Positions 7,729 to 15,081 of a DNA stretch of 64,000 nt are shown piece by piece; the stretch's first letter is position 1; each line of letters opens with the position of its first letter. The stretch lies in the NCBI GenBank assembly GCA_017304845.1, contig JAFKLL010000019.1, positions 1 to 64,000 of the forward strand. The letters are read 5' to 3'. Position numbers and translations under genes: made by a program. The DNA comes from Solirubrobacterales bacterium. Lineage in GTDB: Bacteria; Actinomycetota; Thermoleophilia; Solirubrobacterales; 70-9. The notes beneath the pieces were generated by a model. The model was given only the letters and a program-made list of their open reading frames with translations, was not told where the DNA came from and searched no databases.

Positions 7729-10488
7729 ATGAACCATCAATTTGGCATGCCGAGCGTGCGCCGTTTCGCGACGGTCGCGTTCGCGCTTGTAATGGCGCTG
7801 GCCCTGACGGCGACTCTCGCCGCCGGCCACGCCGAAGCAGGGAAGAAGAAGCGCAAGGCCAAGCCGGCCAAGGTGACCCTCACGGTCGCCACCGCCAACC
7901 AGGCACAGCTCATCAAGGCGAAGAAGCTCGTCGTCAAGGTGCGTTCCACCGGCAAGGCCGCGCCGAAGCTCTCCGTGACTCACGCGGGCAAGGCCTCCTA
8001 CTTCAAGCGCGCCAACCTGCGCTTCCGCAAGAAGGGCGTCAAGACCGTCCGGATCGCCCTGACCCCCGCCGGCCGCAAGCAGCTCGCGAAGTGCGGCGCC
8101 AAGGCCGTCAGGGTCACCGCGGTCTACAAGAAGGGCAAGCGCAAGGCCAAGGCCGTCAAGGGCAAGACCCTCGCCAAGTGGGCCGGCAACAGCGCCTGCA
8201 GCAAGCCGCCGGAGCCCCCGGTGGAGCCGAAGCGCCCGACCTGCGACCCGCTCGACCCGGCCGTCTGCATGCAGCCCTGGCCGAGCAACCTCTACACCAA
8301 GACCGACGACTCGACCCAGACCGGACTGCGACTTGACATCCCGGCCGAGGCGATGCCGAAGAACCAGAACGGCACCCCGATCAGCCCGACCGACATCAAC
8401 CGCGCCGACGGCTTCAGCCCCGGCAACCTGATCACGGTCAAGATCCCGTCGGTCGAGACCCCGGCCGCGTTCAACAACTCGAACATCGTGCCGGCCGACG
8501 ACATCGGCTCCTACACCGACGCCAACGCGCCGGTCATGGTGATCGACGCCGAAACCGGCCAGCGCCAGCCGATCTACGCCGAGCTGGACTCCAACCCGAC
8601 CACCAAGCCGACGGTCGAGCTCACTCCGCTCCAGCCGCCGGTCGTGGTCACGGGCGGTCACCCGAACGACAACCCGACCAACACCGCGGACGTCAACCTG
8701 ATCATCCGCGCCGCGAAGAACTACACGCCGGGCCACCGCTACGTCGTGGTTCTCCGCAACCTGAAGGACGCGTCGAACAACGCCGTCGCCGCCGCCGCGC
8801 CGTTCGCGGCCTGCCGCGACAACGAGAAGATCACCGACGCGGAGCTGCTCTACCGCTGCAACGAGATCCAGGACAAGGTGTTCCCGGTGCTCGACTCGAG
8901 CGGCGTCGCCAAGGACTCCAGCCTGTACATGGCCTGGGACTTCACGGTGGCCAGCAACGAGTCCACCACGGGCCGCGCCCTGAAGATCCGTGACGACGCC
9001 TTCAGCAGGCTCGGCGACACCGACCTCAGCGACCGCAAGGTCACCGGCACGTCGCCCGACGTCGACGTGGTCGCGGTCTGCGACGCCGACGAGGGCGGCT
9101 CCTGCGGCGGCAGCAACTACCCCGGCCTGACGGACTACAACCCGGCCAACCCGGCCACGGTCCCGACCCCGGGCAGCAACGAGCAGCGGGTCGTCGCCGG
9201 CTACATCCGCGACGTCCCCTGCTACCTCAACCAGGACGGTTGCCCGACCGGAGCGTCGTTCAGCTTCGACTCGAACAACAACCTGACCTGGAACGACACC
9301 TACACGGTCGACGTGCCGTTCCTCTGCACCATCCCGAAGTCGGTGGTCGCGGGTGGCACGCTCCACCCGGGTGCGACCGGCATCTACGGGCACGGCCTGC
9401 TGGGCCAGCTCAACCAGGTCCGGTCCACGGGCTCGACCCGCGAGATCGGCAACGTCCAGGACTCCACCTGGTGCGGAACCAACTGGGACGGCTTCTCGGA
9501 GGGCGACTTCGCCACCGTGGCCGCCTCGCTGAAGGACCTGTCCAACTTCAGCAAGCTGGCGGACCGGATGCAGCAGGGCTTCGTCAACATGATGTACCTG
9601 CAGCGGGCGATGATCCATCCGAGCGGCATGGCCGCTGACCCGGCCTTCCAGGTCGACCCGGACGGCGCCGGCCCGGAGAACGCGGGTTCCGTGATCGACG
9701 TGACCGCCGGTCAGAACACCCGCGCCATGTACCACGGCATCAGCCAGGGCGGCATCATGGGCGGCGCGTACACCGCGCTCGCGCCTGACGTCGACTACGG
9801 CGTGCTGGGCGTGCCCGGCATGAACTACTCGACCCTCCTCCCCCGGAGCGTCGACTTCGACGAGTACGCGCACGGCATCATCGGCAACACCTACCTGCCG
9901 AACGTCGGCCTGTACGACAACTACCCGGATCAACTCCAGATGCCGCTGGTCTTCTCGATCATGCAGCTGGTCTGGGATCGTGGCGAAGCCAACGGCTACG
10001 CCTCCTCGCTGAACCCGGCCAACGGCCCGCTTCCGAACACGAACGCGCACAGCGTCCTGCTCGGCGTGGCCGACGGTGACCATCAGGTGGCGAACATCGC
10101 CGCCGAGGTCGAGGCCCGGACGATCGGCGCCAAGCGTTACGCGCCGACCCTCCTGGAGGGACGTCACTGGGACAACGAGTTCTTCGGGATCCCGGCGATC
10201 GATCCGCCGTACACGAACCAGAACACGATGGTCTACTACGACGGTGGCCCGGAGACGTTCACCAGCCCGACGACCTCGAAGCAGGGCTCGAAGGTCGCCC
10301 CGCTCGAGAACGTCCCGCCGCGACCCGAATGGGGCTACGGCGGCGACCCGCACAGCTACCCGCGGGTCAGCGCCGACGGCATCAGCCAGGCCGCGTCCTT
10401 CCTTCTGGGGGATGGCGTTCCGACGTGTGCCGACGCCTCCGAGTACTGCTTCTCCAACGGTTGGGACGGCACGACCGGCCTGCCGTAG
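7729..10488 (+). CDS. Secreted lipase/esterase-like protein, paralogue 2
   Basis: 919-residue exported protein. The signal sequence (VAFALVMALALTATLAAG) is followed by a lysine-rich module (about 35-150; many KKKRKAK-type runs with a central AGKASYFKRANLRFRKKGVKTV), a Pro-rich linker and the conserved domain starting CDPLDPAVCMQPWPSN. GHGLLGQ and the nucleophile elbow GISQGG (around residue 678) point to a Ser alpha/beta hydrolase; GDHQV may carry the catalytic His (inference). The ending is ENVPPRPEWGYGGDPHSY. GTG at 7726 directly precedes ATG at 7729; both fit the AGAGGGAG ribosome-binding region. It is followed by a strong hairpin terminator. Function of the basic module unknown; wall or surface attachment is possible. 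Confidence 0.8.
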   Translation: MNHQFGMPSVRRFATVAFALVMALALTATLAAGHAEAGKKKRKAKPAKVTLTVATANQAQLIKAKKLVVKVRSTGKAAPKLSVTHAGKASYFKRANLRFRKKGVKTVRIALTPAGRKQLAKCGAKAVRVTAVYKKGKRKAKAVKGKTLAKWAGNSACSKPPEPPVEPKRPTCDPLDPAVCMQPWPSNLYTKTDDSTQTGLRLDIPAEAMPKNQNGTPISPTDINRADGFSPGNLITVKIPSVETPAAFNNSNIVPADDIGSYTDANAPVMVIDAETGQRQPIYAELDSNPTTKPTVELTPLQPPVVVTGGHPNDNPTNTADVNLIIRAAKNYTPGHRYVVVLRNLKDASNNAVAAAAPFAACRDNEKITDAELLYRCNEIQDKVFPVLDSSGVAKDSSLYMAWDFTVASNESTTGRALKIRDDAFSRLGDTDLSDRKVTGTSPDVDVVAVCDADEGGSCGGSNYPGLTDYNPANPATVPTPGSNEQRVVAGYIRDVPCYLNQDGCPTGASFSFDSNNNLTWNDTYTVDVPFLCTIPKSVVAGGTLHPGATGIYGHGLLGQLNQVRSTGSTREIGNVQDSTWCGTNWDGFSEGDFATVAASLKDLSNFSKLADRMQQGFVNMMYLQRAMIHPSGMAADPAFQVDPDGAGPENAGSVIDVTAGQNTRAMYHGISQGGIMGGAYTALAPDVDYGVLGVPGMNYSTLLPRSVDFDEYAHGIIGNTYLPNVGLYDNYPDQLQMPLVFSIMQLVWDRGEANGYASSLNPANGPLPNTNAHSVLLGVADGDHQVANIAAEVEARTIGAKRYAPTLLEGRHWDNEFFGIPAIDPPYTNQNTMVYYDGGPETFTSPTTSKQGSKVAPLENVPPRPEWGYGGDPHSYPRVSADGISQAASFLLGDGVPTCADASEYCFSNGWDGTTGLP

Positions 10489-10512
10489 GCAGAAGCAAAC
10501 GCAGGGAAGACG

Positions 10513-10542
10513 AACGGGGCCCGCAAGGGCCCCGTTCTCTTT
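10513..10542 (+). terminator. Intrinsic terminator after lipase-like paralogue 2
   Basis: Perfect 10-bp stem AACGGGGCCC/GGGCCCCGTT with a GCAA tetraloop (10513-10536), followed by CTCTTT. The promoter of the next paralogue begins immediately after it. Confidence 0.85.
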
Positions 10543-10585
10543 GCAGCGGACGGGTCTGCCTTTAGACTCTGTGGGCTGCGTCACA
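10541..10585 (+). promoter_or_regulatory. Promoter with CRP-type palindrome, lipase-like paralogue 3
   Basis: TTGCAG (10541-10546) and TAGACT (10563-10568) are 16 bp apart. TGTGG-GCTGCG-TCACA (10570-10585) starts 1 nt after the -10 box, one mismatch from the CRP consensus and in the same position as in paralogue 2. Confidence 0.6.
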
Positions 10586-10620
10586 GATGTTCGTTCAACG
10601 GAGAGGGAGCTACACGAGTG

Positions 10621-13329
10621 ATGAATCGTCAAGGGAGCGCGGTCAGCCTGCGCCGCATCGCGGCCTTCGGGCTGGCATTCGCAATGGCCCTGGCCTTGGT
10701 GGCGGCAGCCACGGGTCAGGCCGAGGCAGGTAAGAAGAAGCGCAAGGCCAAGGTCGCCAAGGTGGCCGTCGCCAAGGTCGTGACCAAGAACCAGCAGCAG
10801 CTGCTCTCGCAGAAGAAGCTGACGGTCAAGGTCCGCTCGAGCGCCAAGACGACCGCCAGGCTCGCGGTCACCCACGCCGGGAAGAAGAAGTACTTCAAGG
10901 GCGCGACCGTACGGTTCCGCAAGAAGGGCGTGAAGACCGTCCGGATCTCCCTGACCGCCGCCGGCCGCACCCAGCTCGGCAAGTGCGGCGCCAAGGCCGT
11001 CAAGGTCACGGCCACCTACAAGAAGGGCAAGCGCAAGGCCAAGGCCGTCAAGGGCAAGACCCTCGCCAAGTGGGCCGCGAACAAGAGCTGCATCAAGTAC
11101 GTGACCGTGCCGCTCGGGAGCGATCCCGAGCACTGCGACTTCCTCGACCAGACCGTCTGCCTGCAGCCCTTCCCGAACGACTACTACACGACGAAGGACG
11201 ACAGCTCGCCGACCGGGCGACGGTTGAACCTGGGGGCCGAGTCCACCCCGATGAACTCGGGCAACTCCTCGCCCACCCACATGGACGTCACCGACATCAA
11301 CCGCGGCGACGGCTTCAGCCCCGGCAACCTGATCACGATCAAGATCCCGGGGCTCGACACCCCGGCCGCCTTCGAGAACTCGAAGCTCGTGCCGCTGAAC
11401 GACATCGAGCGGTACAAGGACGCCGACCAGGCGGTGGTAGTGATCGACGCCGACACCGGCCAGCGTTGGCCGATCTGGGCCGAGCTCGACTCGAACCCGA
11501 CCACCGTCGATCCGACCGACGACAGTCCGGGCGGCATCGGCCTCAATCCCGGCAACACCGGGCCCGTCAACCTGCTGATCCGACCGGCCCAGAACTTCCA
11601 GTTCGGGCACCGTTACATCGTCGCCTTCCGCAATCTCAGGGACGCCGACGACCAGCCGATCGACCCGCCCCTGGGCTTCCAGGTCTACCGGGACGACCTC
11701 CCGACCAAGCAGCCGATCGTCGAGAACCGACGCGCGCACATGGACGAGATCATCGACTCTCTGGGCAGCGCCGGCATCGACCGCTCCAGCCTCTACATGG
11801 CCTGGGACTTCACGATCGCCTCGCAGCAGAGCGTGACCGGCCGGGCGACCACGATCCGGGACGACGCCTTCAAGCGCCTCGGTGACGAGAATCTGTCCGA
11901 CGGCCTGATCGCCGGCAACAGCCCCGATGTCGACGTCCTCGCCTGGTGCGACGCCGACAACCCGGGCGCCGCCACCTGTGGCGACAACTACCCGGGCCGG
12001 GCGCAGCCGGACGACTTCAACCCGGCGCTTCCCATCACCTCCCCGGTGCCGGACTCCGGCGTCAAGCGGACGGTGGTCGGATACATCCGCAACGTTCCCT
12101 GCTATCTCGACCAGAACAGCTGCCCGACCGGATCGAAGTTCGCCTTCGACGGCAACGGCAAGCTGACCTGGAACGCGAGCTACAAGATGGATGTCCCGTT
12201 CCGCTGCATGATCCCGATGTCCACGGTGGCCGGCGGAACGCTGCACCCGGGCGGCACCGGCACCTACGGTCACGGCCTGCTGGGCACGCTCAGCCAGGTC
12301 CGGACCACGGTCGAGGCGGGCAACCGCACCAACTCGAGCTGGTGCGCGACCAACTGGGACGGGTTCTCGGACCTGGACCTCCCGACCGTCGCGGCGGCGC
12401 TCATGAACATGAGCAACTTCCCCAAGGCGGTCGACCGCATGCAGCAGGGGTTCGTCAACTTCCTGTACCTGCAGCGGGCCCTGGTGCATCCGGACGGGTT
12501 CGCCGACACCGCCGGCTTCACGATCGATCCCGATGGCGCCGGGCCGAACCCGGCCGGTTCGGTGATCGACACCAGCGCCGGCAACGAGACCCGTGGCTAC
12601 TACTACGGGATCAGCCAGGGCGGGATCATGGGCGGCGCCCTGACCGCGCTCAGCCCGGACATCGACCGGGCCGTTCTCGGCGTCCCCGGCATCAACTACT
12701 CGACCCTGCTCCGCCGCTCGGTGGACTCGGACGAGTACTTCAGGCTGCCGGTGGTCGGGCTCTACGCCAACTACCCGGACCTGGCCTCACGGCCGGTGCT
12801 GCTCTCCCTGATGCAGCTGCTCTGGGATCGCGGCGAGGGCAACGGCTACGCCCACAACATGAACGACGACCCGCTCGAGAACACGAACCAGCACGAGGTG
12901 CTGCTCCAGCTCGCGCTGGGCGACCATCAGGTCACCAACTACGCGGCCGAGGTGGAGGCCCGGACGATCGGCGCGCTGCGTTACTCGCCGACCCTCCAGC
13001 CCGCCCGCACCTGGGATCTCGACTACGTGGGCCTGCCCTCCACGACCACGTTCCCGTCCGGTCCGGGCGAGAGCTTCATGGTCTACTACGACGGCGGTCC
13101 GGCCGGATACAACGGCGCCAACGGCGAGGGCAGCGCCCTGCCGCCGCTGGAGAACGTGCCGCCCCGGCCCGAGTGGGGATACGGCGGTGATCCGCACGGG
13201 TACCCGCGGTCCTCGACCGACGGCAACGACCAGCTCGAGTCCTTCCTCGAGAACGGCACGATCGACCAGTGCTCCGGCTCCGGTGGCTACTGCTACTCGA
13301 ACGGCTGGGACGGGTCCACCGGCCTCTAG
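10621..13329 (+). CDS. Secreted lipase/esterase-like protein, paralogue 3
   Basis: 902-residue tandem paralogue of the gene at 7729, with the same order of parts: signal sequence, lysine-rich module, conserved region from about 150 on, GHGLLGT, nucleophile elbow GISQGG and the final ENVPPRPEWGYGGDPHGY plus a Cys-containing tail ending SNGWDGSTGL. The DNA of the lysine-rich module is almost identical to paralogue 2 (for example 8125-8185 against 11020-11080), while other parts differ more. Start ATG 10621 follows GAGAGGGAG and is preceded by GTG at 10618, as in paralogue 2. Two hairpins follow the gene. Enzymatic activity is inferred from the fold motifs only. Confidence 0.8.
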   Translation: MNRQGSAVSLRRIAAFGLAFAMALALVAAATGQAEAGKKKRKAKVAKVAVAKVVTKNQQQLLSQKKLTVKVRSSAKTTARLAVTHAGKKKYFKGATVRFRKKGVKTVRISLTAAGRTQLGKCGAKAVKVTATYKKGKRKAKAVKGKTLAKWAANKSCIKYVTVPLGSDPEHCDFLDQTVCLQPFPNDYYTTKDDSSPTGRRLNLGAESTPMNSGNSSPTHMDVTDINRGDGFSPGNLITIKIPGLDTPAAFENSKLVPLNDIERYKDADQAVVVIDADTGQRWPIWAELDSNPTTVDPTDDSPGGIGLNPGNTGPVNLLIRPAQNFQFGHRYIVAFRNLRDADDQPIDPPLGFQVYRDDLPTKQPIVENRRAHMDEIIDSLGSAGIDRSSLYMAWDFTIASQQSVTGRATTIRDDAFKRLGDENLSDGLIAGNSPDVDVLAWCDADNPGAATCGDNYPGRAQPDDFNPALPITSPVPDSGVKRTVVGYIRNVPCYLDQNSCPTGSKFAFDGNGKLTWNASYKMDVPFRCMIPMSTVAGGTLHPGGTGTYGHGLLGTLSQVRTTVEAGNRTNSSWCATNWDGFSDLDLPTVAAALMNMSNFPKAVDRMQQGFVNFLYLQRALVHPDGFADTAGFTIDPDGAGPNPAGSVIDTSAGNETRGYYYGISQGGIMGGALTALSPDIDRAVLGVPGINYSTLLRRSVDSDEYFRLPVVGLYANYPDLASRPVLLSLMQLLWDRGEGNGYAHNMNDDPLENTNQHEVLLQLALGDHQVTNYAAEVEARTIGALRYSPTLQPARTWDLDYVGLPSTTTFPSGPGESFMVYYDGGPAGYNGANGEGSALPPLENVPPRPEWGYGGDPHGYPRSSTDGNDQLESFLENGTIDQCSGSGGYCYSNGWDGSTGL

Positions 13330-13346
13330 AGACGACCGACACAGCA

Positions 13347-13380
13347 ACGAGAGAGGCGGCCGATCGGCCCCCTCTCTCGT
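13347..13380. terminator. Hairpin terminator between convergent genes
   Basis: A perfect 10-bp stem ACGAGAGAGG/CCTCTCTCGT encloses a loop that itself contains CGGCCGATCGGC. It lies 18 nt after the stop of paralogue 3. Confidence 0.7.
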
Positions 13381-13385
13381 GCAGT

Positions 13386-13417
13386 GAAAAGACCGGCCCC
13401 CTCAGGCCGGTCTTTTC
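13386..13417. terminator. Bidirectional intrinsic terminator
   Basis: A perfect 13-bp stem GAAAAGACCGGCC/GGCCGGTCTTTTC with a 6-nt loop. The A-run on one side and T-run on the other let it work in both directions, serving paralogue 3 and the convergent aro-pepP operon. Confidence 0.85.
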
Positions 13418-13499
13418 GTCTGCACCTCTCTCCTCAAAAACTCCCTCGCCATATTGCTCTGGAGTCCCCTCCCCACTCGTGACAGAAGCAACGTCGTCT

Positions 13500-13517
13500 G
13501 TGTGACGGGGATCACAC
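13500..13517. promoter_or_regulatory. Orphan CRP-type palindrome
   Basis: GTGTGA-CGGGGA-TCACAC is a perfect inverted repeat with the CRP consensus, lying between convergent gene ends where no start codon is served. TATAGT (minus) or TATAGG (plus) overlaps or follows it. Confidence 0.45.
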
Positions 13518-13549
13518 TATAGGGCAAAGTGGCGAATGATGCGTTCAGG

Positions 13550-14635
13550 TCAGACGAAGCTGAGCTCTTTGGGGAACGAGCTCAGGTTCCGCTCGACTCC
13601 CCGCTCTCCGACCACGACCAGATCTTCGATCCGGACGCCGGTCTCGCCGGGGATGTAGATGCCGGGTTCGACCGTGACCACCTCGCCGGCGATCAGCTCG
13701 TCCTCGCTGCTGGGCCCGAGCCTCGGCGCCTCGTGGATCTCGAGCCCGACCCCGTGGCCGAGGCCGTGCCCGAAGTTCTCCCCGTAGCCGGCCTCACGGA
13801 TCAGCTCGCGGGACACCGAGTCGACCTCGGAGCCGTCGGCGCCGGCCCTGACCGCGGCCAGGCCGGCCTCGTTGGCCCTCAATGTCACGTCGTAGATCTC
13901 GCGGGAGAGCGAGTCCAGCTCGGACTCGGATCCGGTCGCGAAGGTGCGGGTGCAGTCGGAGCAGTAGCCGTCGAGCTTCACGCCCATGTCGACCGTGACC
14001 AGTTCGCCGCGGCCGATCTCGCGGGGCCCGGGCTCGGCATGCGGCGAGGCCCCGTTCGGGCCGGAGGCGACGATCGGCGGGAACGAGGGCTCCGCCCCCT
14101 GCTCGCGCATCCAGCCGGTCAGCCAGGCGTCCACCGCCGCCTCGGTGCGTCCGGCCAGCCCGTGCTCCCCCAGCAGCCCGTAGAGCCGGTCGGTCATCTC
14201 GGCCGCCGCCGCGATCCGTTCGATCTCCTCCGCGTCCTTGACCCGGCGGAGCCTCTCGACCTGGCCGCCGGCCGCGAGGAGCTTCGCGTCGGTGGCCTCT
14301 CGCAGCTGGTCGGCGGTGCGCACGGTGACGTGGTCGTCCTCGAATCCGACCTGGCCGGTCAGATGCTTCGCCAGGCCTTCCAGCCACTGCCCGGAGACGA
14401 TCTCGACCTCCCACCCGTCGATCTCCTTGGCCCGTTCGGCGTAACGGAAGTCGGTCAGGAACAGGCGCCGCTCCGGGGTCACCAGGCAGGCGCCGTTGGT
14501 GCCGGTGAACCCGGTCAGGTACTCGACGTTGGTCAGCTCGGTGACCAGGTAGCCGTCGAGGGGGCCTCCGTCCTCACCGGCGCCGGCGAGCCGGTCGGCC
14601 AGCCGCTCGGCGCGGTTCGCGGAGGCCGGGCTCAC
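13550..14635 (-). CDS. pepP: Xaa-Pro aminopeptidase (M24 family)
   Basis: 361-residue proline peptidase that removes N-terminal residues before Pro. The creatinase-type N-domain (TELTNVEYLTGFTGTNG, LFLTDFRY) precedes the pita-bread M24 domain, with the five metal ligands in VTVDMGVKLDG (Asp), YCSDCTRTFA (Asp), GHGLGHGVG (His), VEPGIY (Glu) and GVRIEDLVVV (Glu). GTG at 14635 overlaps the aroQ stop (GTGA), setting the start; an upstream in-frame extension is aroQ antisense-frame noise. Last gene of the aroC-aroKB-aroQ-pepP operon, which often continues to efp and nusB; here it stops at two terminators. Confidence 0.93.
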   Translation of the reverse strand: MSPASANRAERLADRLAGAGEDGGPLDGYLVTELTNVEYLTGFTGTNGACLVTPERRLFLTDFRYAERAKEIDGWEVEIVSGQWLEGLAKHLTGQVGFEDDHVTVRTADQLREATDAKLLAAGGQVERLRRVKDAEEIERIAAAAEMTDRLYGLLGEHGLAGRTEAAVDAWLTGWMREQGAEPSFPPIVASGPNGASPHAEPGPREIGRGELVTVDMGVKLDGYCSDCTRTFATGSESELDSLSREIYDVTLRANEAGLAAVRAGADGSEVDSVSRELIREAGYGENFGHGLGHGVGLEIHEAPRLGPSSEDELIAGEVVTVEPGIYIPGETGVRIEDLVVVGERGVERNLSSFPKELSFV

Positions 14636-15081
14636 AGCCCGAGCCGCTCCGCCAGGAGACGCAGGGCGTCGTGATACCCCTCGACCCCCTTGCCGGAGAT
14701 CTTCGCCTCGACCAGGCCGTCGAAGACGGACACCTTGCGCCACTCCTCGCGGTTCTCCACGTCGGAGAGATGGACCTCCACGGTCGGCACCGGATCGACC
14801 GCGAGCGCGTCGCCGATCGCCCGGCTGTAGTGGGTCCAGGCCCCGGCGTTGACGATCGCCGCGTCGGCGCTCTCGCCCACCCGGTGCAGGTACCCGCAGA
14901 ACTCCGCCTCGGAGTTGGACTGGAAGAAGATCGGCTCGAACCCGAGCTCGCCGGCCCAGCCGCCGATCCTGTACTCCAGCTCGTTGAGGCTGAGCCCGCC
15001 GTACAGGTCCGGATCCCGCTTCTCCAACACGTCGAAGTTGACCCCGTGGAGCACCGCGATCCGGTTCTTGGCGCGGCTCAC
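14632..15081 (-). CDS. aroQ: Type II 3-dehydroquinate dehydratase, divergent
   Basis: 149-residue protein of the type II dehydroquinase family, which turns 3-dehydroquinate into 3-dehydroshikimate. Family segments are recognisable: DPDLYGGLSLNELE (active-site Tyr), FFQSNSEAEFCGYLHR, IVNAGAWTHYSRAIGDAL (catalytic His) and VEVHLSDVENREEWR. It differs from classical members: NLNLLG is replaced by VNFDVLE and the HHSY segment after the VHLSNV motif is replaced by KVSVFD. The GTG start overlaps the aroKB stop by 4 nt. The operon context leaves the role fairly secure; activity with altered lid residues is inferred. Confidence 0.85.
   Translation of the reverse strand: MSRAKNRIAVLHGVNFDVLEKRDPDLYGGLSLNELEYRIGGWAGELGFEPIFFQSNSEAEFCGYLHRVGESADAAIVNAGAWTHYSRAIGDALAVDPVPTVEVHLSDVENREEWRKVSVFDGLVEAKISGKGVEGYHDALRLLAERLGL

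Noticed and set aside
7645..12489. A minus-strand open frame of about 1,600 codons across both lipase-like genes
   Set aside because: It is the antisense of two real genes in GC-rich DNA where stop codons are rare. It shows no family motifs, only Val/Gly/Arg/Asp-rich noise, and it crosses the terminator and promoters between the genes.
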